Shown here one piece after another: positions 1 to 5,936 of a stretch of 6,683 bases of DNA. The notes beneath the pieces were generated by a model. That model was given only the letters and a program-made list of their open reading frames with translations. It was not told the origin of the DNA and made no database searches. Every line of letters starts with the position of its first letter. The stretch's first letter is position 1. Source of the stretch: an uncultured Devosia sp. (GTDB lineage Bacteria; Pseudomonadota; Alphaproteobacteria; Rhizobiales; Devosiaceae); NCBI GenBank assembly GCA_946481445.1, contig CAMLOA010000108.1, positions 1 to 6,683 of the forward strand. Reading direction: 5' to 3'. Both the position numbers and the translations under genes were made by a program.

Positions 1-489
1 GGTATACCAGCCCAGCGGCGGCGTGCCGGTGGCAACGGCATGGAGACGGATTGCTTCGGCGATCTGGGCCCGTTCTTCTTGGGGCGTCATGTCCTTGTGC
101 TGCACCCATTTGAGGCCGTGGCTTGCAATTTCCCAGCCGGCATCCAGCATGGCCTCGACTTGTGCCGGGGCGCGCATCAGCGCCGTGGCGACGCCATAGA
201 CGGTGAGGGGGAGGCCCGCGCCGGTGAACAGGCGGTGCAGCCGCCAGAACCCGGCTCGCGCGCCATATTCGTACATGCTCTCGACATTGGCATGGCGCTG
301 GCCGGGCCAGGGTGCGGTACCCAGGACGTCCACGAGAAAAGCCTCGGAAGCGGCATCGCCATGCAGGATATTGTTCTCGCCCCCCTCCTCGTAATTGAGC
401 ACGAACTGCACCGCCACATGGGCGCCTCCCGGCCAGCCGGCATGGGGAGGATTGGGGCCGTAGCCGTGCATGTCGCGGGGGTAACGCAT
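1..489 (-). CDS. puuE: Allantoinase PuuE, N-terminal half (partial, C-terminus off window)
   Basis: Polysaccharide-deacetylase-fold allantoinase of the PuuE family, a cytoplasmic enzyme that hydrolyses allantoin to allantoate. These 163 residues run without interruption from ATG 489-487 to the window edge; the family is about 300 residues long, so roughly half is missing. Recognisable family features are the N-terminal YPRDMHGYG (residues 3-11), NPPHAGWPGGAHVAVQFVLNYEEGGE (13-38, read as two blocks), LHGDAASEAFL (42-52), PWPGQRH (60-66), YEYGARAGFWRL (73-84), LTVYGVATAL (95-104), and the NodB-like segment GWEIASHGLKW (118-128). The start is fixed by the conserved MRYPRDM opening. No strong ribosome binding site is visible upstream. 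It lies 61 bp downstream of the LysR gene on the same strand and could be cotranscribed with it. PuuE belongs to a family described as metal-independent and unrelated to the amidohydrolase allantoinases. Function is assigned by recognised sequence similarity. Confidence in the family is high; substrate is supported by the xdh/HIU hydrolase context. Confidence 0.93.
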   Translation of the reverse strand, partial: MRYPRDMHGYGPNPPHAGWPGGAHVAVQFVLNYEEGGENNILHGDAASEAFLVDVLGTAPWPGQRHANVESMYEYGARAGFWRLHRLFTGAGLPLTVYGVATALMRAPAQVEAMLDAGWEIASHGLKWVQHKDMTPQEERAQIAEAIRLHAVATGTPPLGWYT

Positions 490-550
490 TGGGTGGTCTC
501 GTGGATCGTCGATAGGCGGAGCGCAGCAGAGCAGATGTCCGCGCGCAGCG
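490..550. other. Short lysR-puuE spacer, no feature seen
   Basis: This is the 61-bp gap between the LysR stop codon and the PuuE start codon, both genes reading on the minus strand. I see no hairpin followed by a T-run and no convincing -35/-10 pair, so readthrough from lysR into puuE is the simplest reading. Confidence 0.4.
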
Positions 551-1528
551 CTAGATGGCGCCGGGGAGGGACAGGCCTTCGAAATAGGCCTTGGCATGAT
601 CGTAGAAGATCGCCGGGGCCAGGTGCAGGGCACTGCCGGAGCGGACCATGATGCCGAACCGGTTGGTCGGCAGGCCGCCATCGGCCAGCGGGCGGAATAC
701 GAGCAGTCGGCGCTCGATCTCGTTCTGGGCGCCGATCGGCGTCATCACCGACGCATAATGGCCGCCCAGCGCCAATTCGACCAGCATGCGGATGGAATCG
801 ACCTCCACCAGCGGCGGCAGAATGGTGGCGGAACTGCGCAGGAAGGGTTCGATGACCTCGCGGATCGAGATTTCCGGCTTGGCCACGGCCAGCGGATGCT
901 CGATGCACTGGCGCATGGTGAGGTCGCGGACACCCGCCAGCGGATGGCCGGGCGCCATCACCACGCCGATGGGCACGTCGCGGCGGAAGGCGATGTCGAT
1001 CTGGCGCGGCGGCTTGGCGACGAAGCCGAAGCCGATATCGACCCGCTCGTCGACCAGCCGCTCGATGACTTCTGCCGAGGAGATGACGGAAACATCCAGA
1101 TTGAGCCGCGGGTAGCGGCCGCCGAAATCGCTGATCAGGCGGGGCAGGAACGAGAGGCCGACGCTTTCGGCGGCCGCGATGCGCACCGAACCGGACTTGA
1201 GCCCGCGCAGCATCTCGATCTCGGAGACGGCAGCTTCTATGGGGGCGGCAAGCCGGCGGGAGTGCCGGAACAGGATCTCCCCCGCCGGGGACAGCCGCAG
1301 ACGCCGCCTTTCCCGCAAGAACAGGGCGATGCCGAGCGCGTCTTCGAGCTGGGCAACCTGCCGGGTGACCGCCGATGACGCGACGTCGAGCCGCCGCGCC
1401 GCCTCGCGGATGGACAGATGGGTCGCAACGGCGTTGAAATAGATCAGCGAAGGCTGATGGAAGACGCGTGCCAGCAGATGCGACGACAGCGCATGTTCGC
1501 GCGGGCGGTCCGTTTCAGTTGTTGCCAT
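551..1528 (-). CDS. LysR-type transcriptional regulator, probable regulator of the purine operon
   Basis: A 325-residue LysR-family DNA-binding regulator of normal full length. The winged helix-turn-helix spans about residues 26-85: SLIYFNAVATHLSIREAARR is at 27-46, the recognition-helix region SSAVTRQVAQLEDALGIALF at 51-70, and the wing with LRLSPAGE at 77-84. A linker helix follows (about 86-112). The effector-binding domain (about 113-315) begins with SGSVRIAAAESVG and contains VDIGFGFV (163-170) and the P-GHPLA turn (193-198). ATG 1528-1526 is chosen because it places the HTH at the usual distance from the N-terminus. The open frame extends further upstream only by running over the control region and the divergent HIU hydrolase gene. 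The gene is transcribed away from the hydrolase-xdhABC operon across an 89-bp gap, the classic arrangement for a LysR regulator acting on a divergent target. A purine intermediate such as urate, xanthine or allantoin is a plausible effector, but nothing in the protein sequence identifies it. The TAG stop is at 553-551. Confidence 0.95.
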   Translation of the reverse strand: MATTETDRPREHALSSHLLARVFHQPSLIYFNAVATHLSIREAARRLDVASSAVTRQVAQLEDALGIALFLRERRRLRLSPAGEILFRHSRRLAAPIEAAVSEIEMLRGLKSGSVRIAAAESVGLSFLPRLISDFGGRYPRLNLDVSVISSAEVIERLVDERVDIGFGFVAKPPRQIDIAFRRDVPIGVVMAPGHPLAGVRDLTMRQCIEHPLAVAKPEISIREVIEPFLRSSATILPPLVEVDSIRMLVELALGGHYASVMTPIGAQNEIERRLLVFRPLADGGLPTNRFGIMVRSGSALHLAPAIFYDHAKAYFEGLSLPGAI

Positions 1529-1534
1529 ATTGGC

Positions 1535-1564
1535 AGCATACTGCTCCCAATTTGAGAGTATCAA
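1535..1564 (-). promoter_or_regulatory. Candidate lysR promoter overlapping the LysR box
   Basis: On the minus strand TTGATA (1564-1559) matches a -35 hexamer at five of six positions. It is followed after 18 bp by TATGCT (1540-1535), a four-of-six -10 match. The LysR box lies wholly within the spacer, which would fit autorepression. The predicted transcription start falls at or very near the lysR ATG, so the mRNA would have almost no leader. That is unusual and lowers confidence. Confidence 0.35.
1544..1558. promoter_or_regulatory. Predicted LysR box (T-N11-A palindrome)
   Basis: CTCCCAATTTGAGAG is an imperfect palindrome centred on 1551. The arms CTC-C-CAA and TTG-A-GAG pair at six of seven positions. 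It carries the LysR consensus T-N11-A exactly (T1545, A1557). A second, slightly offset dyad, ATACT (1538-1542) with AGTAT (1557-1561), frames it. The site lies 15 bp upstream of the lysR start codon and 59 bp upstream of the HIU hydrolase start, within the only divergent control region of the window. Binding by the adjacent LysR protein is inferred from location and symmetry. Confidence 0.62.
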
Positions 1565-1579
1565 GAACAAAACGCAGCG

Positions 1580-1585
1580 TATTAT
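1580..1585 (+). promoter_or_regulatory. Candidate -10 element for the uraH-xdhABC operon
   Basis: TATTAT matches the -10 consensus at five of six positions, in a short AT-rich patch of otherwise GC-rich DNA, 32 bp before the HIU hydrolase start codon. No good -35 lies 16-18 bp upstream. TTGAGA at 1552-1557 is 22 bp away, which is too far. A missing -35 plus a LysR box just upstream would fit an activator-dependent promoter. This is an inference. Confidence 0.33.
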
Positions 1586-1605
1586 GGTGATGCTGGGGAC
1601 GACGC

Positions 1606-1610
1606 AGGAG
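1606..1610 (+). promoter_or_regulatory. Ribosome binding site of HIU hydrolase gene
   Basis: AGGAG sits 7 nt before ATG 1618. It is the strongest Shine-Dalgarno match in the control region and fixes the start of the hydrolase. Confidence 0.8.
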
Positions 1611-1617
1611 CAGCTGC

Positions 1618-1974
1618 ATGGCGGGAAGTGGACGCCTGACGACGCATGTACTCGATACCATGCACGGCAAGCCGGCCCGGGGAATGCGGCTGGAGCTGCA
1701 CTTCGTGCACGGCGACCATACCCATCATCTGGGTGACAGCTATACCAATGCAGATGGGCGGGTCGACCAGCCCCTGCTGGATGCGGATCAGTTCCAGCAT
1801 GGCGAGTTCGAGATACGCTTCCATGTGGGGCAGTATTTCGAGCGTATCGGGGTGGAGCTGGAGACGCCATTCCTCGATGTCGTGCCGATCCGCTTCACCA
1901 TTGCCGAAGACAAGCACTACCACGTGCCGCTGCTGGTGAGCCCGTTCGCCTATTCGACCTATCGCGGGAGCTGA
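1618..1974 (+). CDS. uraH: 5-hydroxyisourate hydrolase (transthyretin-related)
   Basis: A 118-residue enzyme of the transthyretin-related HIU hydrolase family (also called HiuH or PucM), of typical length. It hydrolyses 5-hydroxyisourate, the unstable product of urate oxidation, to OHCU, and works as a homotetramer. The diagnostic parts are present: LTTHVLDTMHGKPA near the N-terminus (residues 7-20, conserved His10), TNADGR (43-48, conserved Arg48), HYHVPLLVSP (100-109, conserved His102) and the exact C-terminal YRGS (115-118). The YRGS tail separates true HIU hydrolases from vertebrate transthyretin. No signal peptide is seen, so it should be cytoplasmic. The start at ATG 1618 follows an AGGAG site at good spacing. 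It is the first gene of the plus-strand run and ends 5 nt before xdhA, so translation is probably closely linked. The enzyme catalysing the step before it, urate oxidation, is not encoded in this window. Confidence 0.96.
   Translation: MAGSGRLTTHVLDTMHGKPARGMRLELHFVHGDHTHHLGDSYTNADGRVDQPLLDADQFQHGEFEIRFHVGQYFERIGVELETPFLDVVPIRFTIAEDKHYHVPLLVSPFAYSTYRGS
1966..1970 (+). promoter_or_regulatory. Ribosome binding site of xdhA inside the uraH 3' end
   Basis: GGGAG lies in the final codons of the HIU hydrolase gene, 9 nt before the xdhA ATG at 1980. Placing the site within the preceding gene supports cotranscription. Confidence 0.6.
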
Positions 1975-1979
1975 GCCCA

Positions 1980-3446
1980 ATGGTCGAGATCGCCAATGCC
2001 ATCCGCTTCTTCCTCAATGACGAGGAAATCACCCTCACCGATATCCGGCCCGACACGACGCTTCTCGACTGGCTGCGCCTCGAGCGCCGCCTGCGCGGCA
2101 GCAAGGAGGGCTGTGCCGAGGGCGATTGCGGCGCCTGCACCGTGCTGGTCGGGCGCCTGGTGGGTGACGAGATCACCTATGACGCCGTGACGGCCTGCAT
2201 CCGCTTCGTGGGCAGTCTCCACGGCACGCATGTGGTCACGGTTGAGCATCTGCGCGGCGGGGAGGGCAACCTCCACCCGGTGCAGCAGGCCATGGTCGAT
2301 CATCACGGCAGCCAGTGCGGGTTCTGCACGCCCGGCTTCGTCATGAGCCTTTACGGCCTGTGGATGCGCGACCCGTCGCCGAGCCAGGGCGCCATCGAGA
2401 AGGTCCTGCAGGGCAATCTGTGCCGCTGCACGGGCTATGCCCCCATCATCCGCGCCGGAATGGCCATGGGCAGCTATGGCCAACCCCAGGGCGATCCGCT
2501 GCTGGCTGAGCGCATCGCGGTTCGGGACAGGCTCCGGGCCTTCGATGATGGGCGCCGGGTCGAGGTCGGGGAGGGCGCGGAACGTGTCATCATTCCTGCA
2601 AGCCTGGATGATTTCGCCGCAATCTATGAGTCCAACCCGGGCGCGACGATCGTCAACGGCTCTACCGATGTTGGCCTGTGGGTCACCAAGTTCATGCGCT
2701 CGATCGGGCCGGTGATCTTCATCAATCACCTGCAGGAGCTCAAGCGGATCGCCGAGAACGACAGCGAAGTGCGGTTCTATGCCGGCGTGAGCTATTCGGA
2801 AGCCCTGCCGGTCATCCTGGCCCGGTTCCCCCAGATGGCGGAACTGTGGGACCGCATTGCCGGCGAGCAGATCCGCAATATGGGGACGATTGGCGGCAAT
2901 ATCGCCAATGGTTCCCCCATCGGCGATACGCCGCCGCCCTTGATCGCGCTGGGGGCCAAGCTGCATCTGCGCCGGGGCGAGCACCGGCGCGAGATCAAGC
3001 TCGAGGACTATTTCCTCAGTTACGGCAAACAGGATCGGCAGGCCGGCGAGTTTGTCGAGAGCGTCACCATTCCCTTGCTTCCCGCCGGCGAGACATTCGC
3101 CGTGTACAAGGTTTCCAAGCGGCGCGACGAGGACATCTCGGCCCTCTGCGGCGCGTTCCGGGTCTTCGTCAGCGATGCGGGCACCGTGGGCATGGCGCGC
3201 ATCGCCTTTGGCGGCATGGCGGCAACGCCCAAACGGGCCAGAGCGGTCGAGGCCGCGCTCGTGGGCCAGCCGTGGACGACGGAGACGATCGAGGGCGCCG
3301 TCGCTGCATTTGCAGAGGACTACCAGCCGATATCGGACATGCGCGCCAGCGCGGACTACCGCCTGCTGGTAGCGCAGAACCTGCTCAGGCGGTTCCATCT
3401 GGAAGCGACGGGTGCCCACGCGCGGCTCAAGCGGCAGGTGGCGTAG
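1980..3446 (+). CDS. xdhA: Xanthine dehydrogenase small subunit XdhA (2Fe-2S and FAD domains)
   Basis: A 488-residue subunit that carries electrons from the molybdenum site in XdhB through two [2Fe-2S] clusters to FAD and on to NAD+. The N-terminal ferredoxin-like domain (about 1-85) has a complete first cluster: C45, C50 and C53 in GCAEGDCGAC, then C73. The helical domain (about 90-165) has the second: C113 and C116 in QCGFCTPG, then C148 and C150 in NLCRCTGY. The FAD-binding domain (about 200-370) contains ATIVNGSTDVG (222-232) and the paired GTIGGNIANGSPIGDTPPPL stretch (302-321). The flavoprotein C-terminal domain (about 372-470) includes the KVSKRRDEDISAL segment (377-389). All eight cluster cysteines are present, so the protein looks intact. 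It is slightly longer than the Rhodobacter capsulatus XDHA subunit as I recall it (about 460 residues). ATG 1980 lies 5 nt after the HIU hydrolase stop; the TAG stop shares its G with the GTG start of xdhB. Confidence 0.97.
   Translation: MVEIANAIRFFLNDEEITLTDIRPDTTLLDWLRLERRLRGSKEGCAEGDCGACTVLVGRLVGDEITYDAVTACIRFVGSLHGTHVVTVEHLRGGEGNLHPVQQAMVDHHGSQCGFCTPGFVMSLYGLWMRDPSPSQGAIEKVLQGNLCRCTGYAPIIRAGMAMGSYGQPQGDPLLAERIAVRDRLRAFDDGRRVEVGEGAERVIIPASLDDFAAIYESNPGATIVNGSTDVGLWVTKFMRSIGPVIFINHLQELKRIAENDSEVRFYAGVSYSEALPVILARFPQMAELWDRIAGEQIRNMGTIGGNIANGSPIGDTPPPLIALGAKLHLRRGEHRREIKLEDYFLSYGKQDRQAGEFVESVTIPLLPAGETFAVYKVSKRRDEDISALCGAFRVFVSDAGTVGMARIAFGGMAATPKRARAVEAALVGQPWTTETIEGAVAAFAEDYQPISDMRASADYRLLVAQNLLRRFHLEATGAHARLKRQVA
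3436..3441 (+). promoter_or_regulatory. Ribosome binding site deciding the xdhB GTG start
   Basis: AGGTGG lies 4 nt before GTG 3446, which overlaps the xdhA TAG stop by one base (TAGTG). It supports this GTG over any later ATG, because the first internal methionine (residue 43) lies beyond the conserved HDSGPKHVSGSAEYTDD segment. Confidence 0.5.
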
Positions 3447-5773
3447 TGAACAAGCTCGACGCCCCCATCGTCCTGGCTTCCCTGCATACCGCGACCCGGC
3501 ATGACAGCGGCCCCAAGCATGTCAGCGGCAGCGCCGAATATACCGACGACATCATCGAGCCGGCCGGCACGATGCATGCCTATCTGGCCTTGTCGACCCG
3601 CGCCCATGCCGAGATCGTGGCGATCGACTACGGTGCGGTGAGGGCAGCGCCGGGGGTGATCGGCGTGCTGACGGCCGACGATATTCCGGGGGAGAACGAT
3701 GTCTCGCCCAGCCACAAGCATGACGAGCCGATCTTTGCCGTGGGCAAGGTGCATTTCTGGGGTCAGCCGCTGTTTGCGGTGATCGCCGAAACGCGCGACC
3801 AGGCACGGCGGGCGGCGCACCTGGCCAAGGTCGAATACAAGGACCTGCCTTTTGCGCTCGACGTGCGCGCCGCGCAGGCGGCGGGTGGCCAGCTGGTTAC
3901 CGAGCCGCTCAAGCTCGAGCGCGGCGACGTGGCCGGTGGGCTGACGGCGGCCCCGCGCCGGGTCAAGGGCGCCATCGTGATCGGCGGGCAGGATCACTTC
4001 TACCTCGAGGGCCAGATATCCCTGGCCATTCCGGGCGAGGACGAGGACGTGACCGTCCATGCCTCGACGCAGCACCCCAGCGAAGTCCAGCTCATGGTCG
4101 CGGAGGTGCTGGGCATCCGCCACCATGCGGTCACCGTGCAGGTGCGCCGCATGGGCGGCGGCTTTGGCGGCAAGGAAACGCAGGGCAACTTGTTCGCGGC
4201 CGTGGCCGCGCTGGCGGCCAAGAAATGGAACCGTGCCTGCAAGATCCGCCCCGATCGCGATGACGACATGACCGCCACGGGCAAGCGGCACGATTTCGTG
4301 GTGGATTATGATGTCGGCTACGACGACACAGGCAGGATACTTGCCGTAGATGCCGTCTATGGCGCGCGCGCCGGCTTTTCGTCCGACCTCAGCGGTCCGG
4401 TCACGGACAGGGCGCTGTTCCACTGCGACAATGCCTATTGGTATCCGGCGGTACGTGCCCGCTCGGAGCCGCTCTATACCAACACCGTCTCCAACACCGC
4501 CTTTCGCGGCTTCGGCGGCCCGCAGGGGATGATGGCGGCCGAGCGCTGGGTGGAGGACATCGCCTATGCGCTGGGCAAGGACCCTCTCGATATCCGCAAG
4601 GCCAACTTCTATGGCACGGACATCGACAATGTGACCCCCTACCACCAGGTGGTGGAGGACAACATCATCCACCGTGTGGTGGACGAACTGGAAGCGTCGT
4701 CGGACTACCAGGCGCGGCGGCGGGCCATCCTGGATTTCAACCGTGACAGTGCGGTGCTGAAGAAGGGGATCGCCCTCACCCCGGTCAAGTTCGGCATCAG
4801 CTTCACGGCCACCTGGTACAACCAGGCCGGGGCGCTGGTACATGTCTACAAGGACGGTTCCATCCATCTCAGCCATGGCGGCACCGAGATGGGGCAGGGG
4901 CTCTATATCAAGGTGGCCCAGGTCGTCGCCGATGCCTTTGGCGTCGGGCTCGACACGGTCAAAGTCATGGCGACGACGACGGGCAAGGTGCCCAATACCT
5001 CCGCCACGGCCGCGTCATCCGGCACTGACCTCAATGGCATGGCCGCCTGGGATGCCTGCGAGCAGATCAAGGCGCGGCTGCTCAGGCACGGCGCGAGCCT
5101 GGAAGGCGCGGACGAGGGCGACTGCCACTGGGTGCAGGGTGGATTGCAGGTGGGGCGCAAGTTCGTGCCCTTCGCCGAACTCTGCGCCTCGGCCTATCTC
5201 AACCGGGTGCAGCTATCGGCCGCCGGCTTCTACAAGACGCCCAAGATCCACTGGGACCGGGCCACGGGGCGCGGGCATCCGTTCTACTATTTCGCCTACG
5301 GCGCCTCCGTCAGCGAGGTGACCATCGATACGTTGACGGGCGAGTATGTGGTGGACCGCGTCGATATCCTTCATGACGTGGGCAAGTCGCTGAACCCGGC
5401 GGTCGACCTGGGGCAGGTCGAGGGCGGGTTCATCCAGGGCATGGGTTGGCTGACCACCGAGGAACTGGTGTGGGACGACAAGGGGCAACTGCGCACCAAG
5501 GCACCATCCACCTACAAGATCCCGCTGGCGAGCGATGTTCCCCCCATCTTCAACGTCAGACTTGCCGAATGGTCGGTCAATCGGGAGCCAACCATCGGCC
5601 GCTCGAAAGCCGTGGGCGAGCCGCCCTTCATGCTGGCCATGAGCGTCGTGGAAGCCCTGAGCATGGCGGTCGCGAGCGTCGCCGACTACGCCGTCGCCCC
5701 GCGGCTCGATACGCCGGTGACGCCGGAACGCGTGCTCATGGGGGTGGAGCGGATGAAGGAGGCGCGGGGGTGA
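3446..5773 (+). CDS. xdhB: Xanthine dehydrogenase large subunit XdhB (molybdopterin-binding)
   Basis: A 775-residue catalytic subunit that binds the molybdenum cofactor and hydroxylates hypoxanthine and xanthine to urate. Its length is close to that of Rhodobacter capsulatus XDHB. The N-terminal a/b hammerhead domain (about 20-140) opens with RHDSGPKHVSGSAEYTDD. Active-site residues of true xanthine dehydrogenases are all present: Q182 in GGQDHFYLEGQ; E244 in RRMGGGFGGKET (bovine Glu802 equivalent); R354 in NTAFRGFGGPQG (bovine Arg880 equivalent); and E725 in KAVGEPPFML (bovine Glu1261, the catalytic base). E244 and R354 together argue for purine oxidation over aldehyde oxidase or CO dehydrogenase activity. 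HGGTEMGQGLYIKV (477-490) is a molybdopterin-contact segment. The GTG start overlaps the xdhA stop by one base, as expected for subunits made in equal amounts. The same frame stays open far upstream through xdhA, but that part has no xanthine dehydrogenase sequence. The TGA stop is at 5771-5773. I see no frameshift. Confidence 0.97.
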   Translation: MNKLDAPIVLASLHTATRHDSGPKHVSGSAEYTDDIIEPAGTMHAYLALSTRAHAEIVAIDYGAVRAAPGVIGVLTADDIPGENDVSPSHKHDEPIFAVGKVHFWGQPLFAVIAETRDQARRAAHLAKVEYKDLPFALDVRAAQAAGGQLVTEPLKLERGDVAGGLTAAPRRVKGAIVIGGQDHFYLEGQISLAIPGEDEDVTVHASTQHPSEVQLMVAEVLGIRHHAVTVQVRRMGGGFGGKETQGNLFAAVAALAAKKWNRACKIRPDRDDDMTATGKRHDFVVDYDVGYDDTGRILAVDAVYGARAGFSSDLSGPVTDRALFHCDNAYWYPAVRARSEPLYTNTVSNTAFRGFGGPQGMMAAERWVEDIAYALGKDPLDIRKANFYGTDIDNVTPYHQVVEDNIIHRVVDELEASSDYQARRRAILDFNRDSAVLKKGIALTPVKFGISFTATWYNQAGALVHVYKDGSIHLSHGGTEMGQGLYIKVAQVVADAFGVGLDTVKVMATTTGKVPNTSATAASSGTDLNGMAAWDACEQIKARLLRHGASLEGADEGDCHWVQGGLQVGRKFVPFAELCASAYLNRVQLSAAGFYKTPKIHWDRATGRGHPFYYFAYGASVSEVTIDTLTGEYVVDRVDILHDVGKSLNPAVDLGQVEGGFIQGMGWLTTEELVWDDKGQLRTKAPSTYKIPLASDVPPIFNVRLAEWSVNREPTIGRSKAVGEPPFMLAMSVVEALSMAVASVADYAVAPRLDTPVTPERVLMGVERMKEARG

Positions 5774-5793
5774 ACATTGTGCGTGTTGCCCCG

Positions 5794-5905
5794 CCCCCTC
5801 CCGGCCTTCCCCATCAAGGGGGAGGTGCCGCTCCACTCGCGTTGCACCATGTTGCCCCGAACACTGAAGTCCACCTCCCCTTTGACGGGGGAGACCGGGA
5901 GGGGG
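5794..5905. repeat. Palindromic GC-rich intergenic repeat element (paired 34-nt inverted arms)
   Basis: Two 34-nt arms (5794-5827 and 5872-5905) are inverted copies of each other, identical at 30 of 34 positions by hand alignment, around a 44-nt centre. Both arms have the same order when read outward-in: CCCCCTCCCGG, then a C-run, a TCAA core, a G-run and AGGTG. Each arm is also a hairpin by itself: 5805-5812 pairs with 5818-5825 around ATCAA, and 5875-5880 with 5888-5893 around TTTGACG. The whole could therefore fold as one long stem or as two hairpins. It fills most of the xdhB-xdhC gap (5774-5936). The form is that of a REP/BIME-like or MITE-like dispersed element; I recall similar sequences between genes of Devosia and related alphaproteobacteria, but copy number cannot be seen here. 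No T-run follows, so it is not a standard intrinsic terminator. It may stabilise or attenuate the message upstream of xdhC. Confidence 0.82.
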
Positions 5906-5936
5906 TGATGTTTGGGCACGATCGGGTGGTGTGCCA

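Noticed and set aside
596..1378. Plus-strand open frame of 260 codons opposite lysR
   Set aside because: It is antisense to a complete LysR gene, with no family resemblance and no ribosome binding site.
1529..1870. Longer LysR protein starting within the HIU hydrolase gene (439 residues)
   Set aside because: The extension overlaps the divergent gene and the control region. The LysR DNA-binding domain already has a normal N-terminus from ATG 1528.
1959..3419. Minus-strand open frame of 486 codons opposite xdhA
   Set aside because: It mirrors xdhA almost exactly, has no recognisable domain, and is the kind of open antisense frame that GC-rich coding DNA produces.
2678..3445. Upstream extension of the xdhB frame through xdhA, which would give a 1031-residue protein
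   Set aside because: The extra 256 residues are out-of-frame xdhA coding sequence with no domain. XdhB of normal length starts at GTG 3446.
3356..4876. Minus-strand open frame of 506 codons opposite xdhB
   Set aside because: It lies opposite a confidently identified gene with intact catalytic motifs. Its composition (rich in His, Arg, Gly and Val) is typical of an antisense shadow.
5872..5905. Intrinsic terminator after xdhB
   Set aside because: The hairpins are strong, but neither is followed by a T-run, and the matching inverted arm points to a repeat element.
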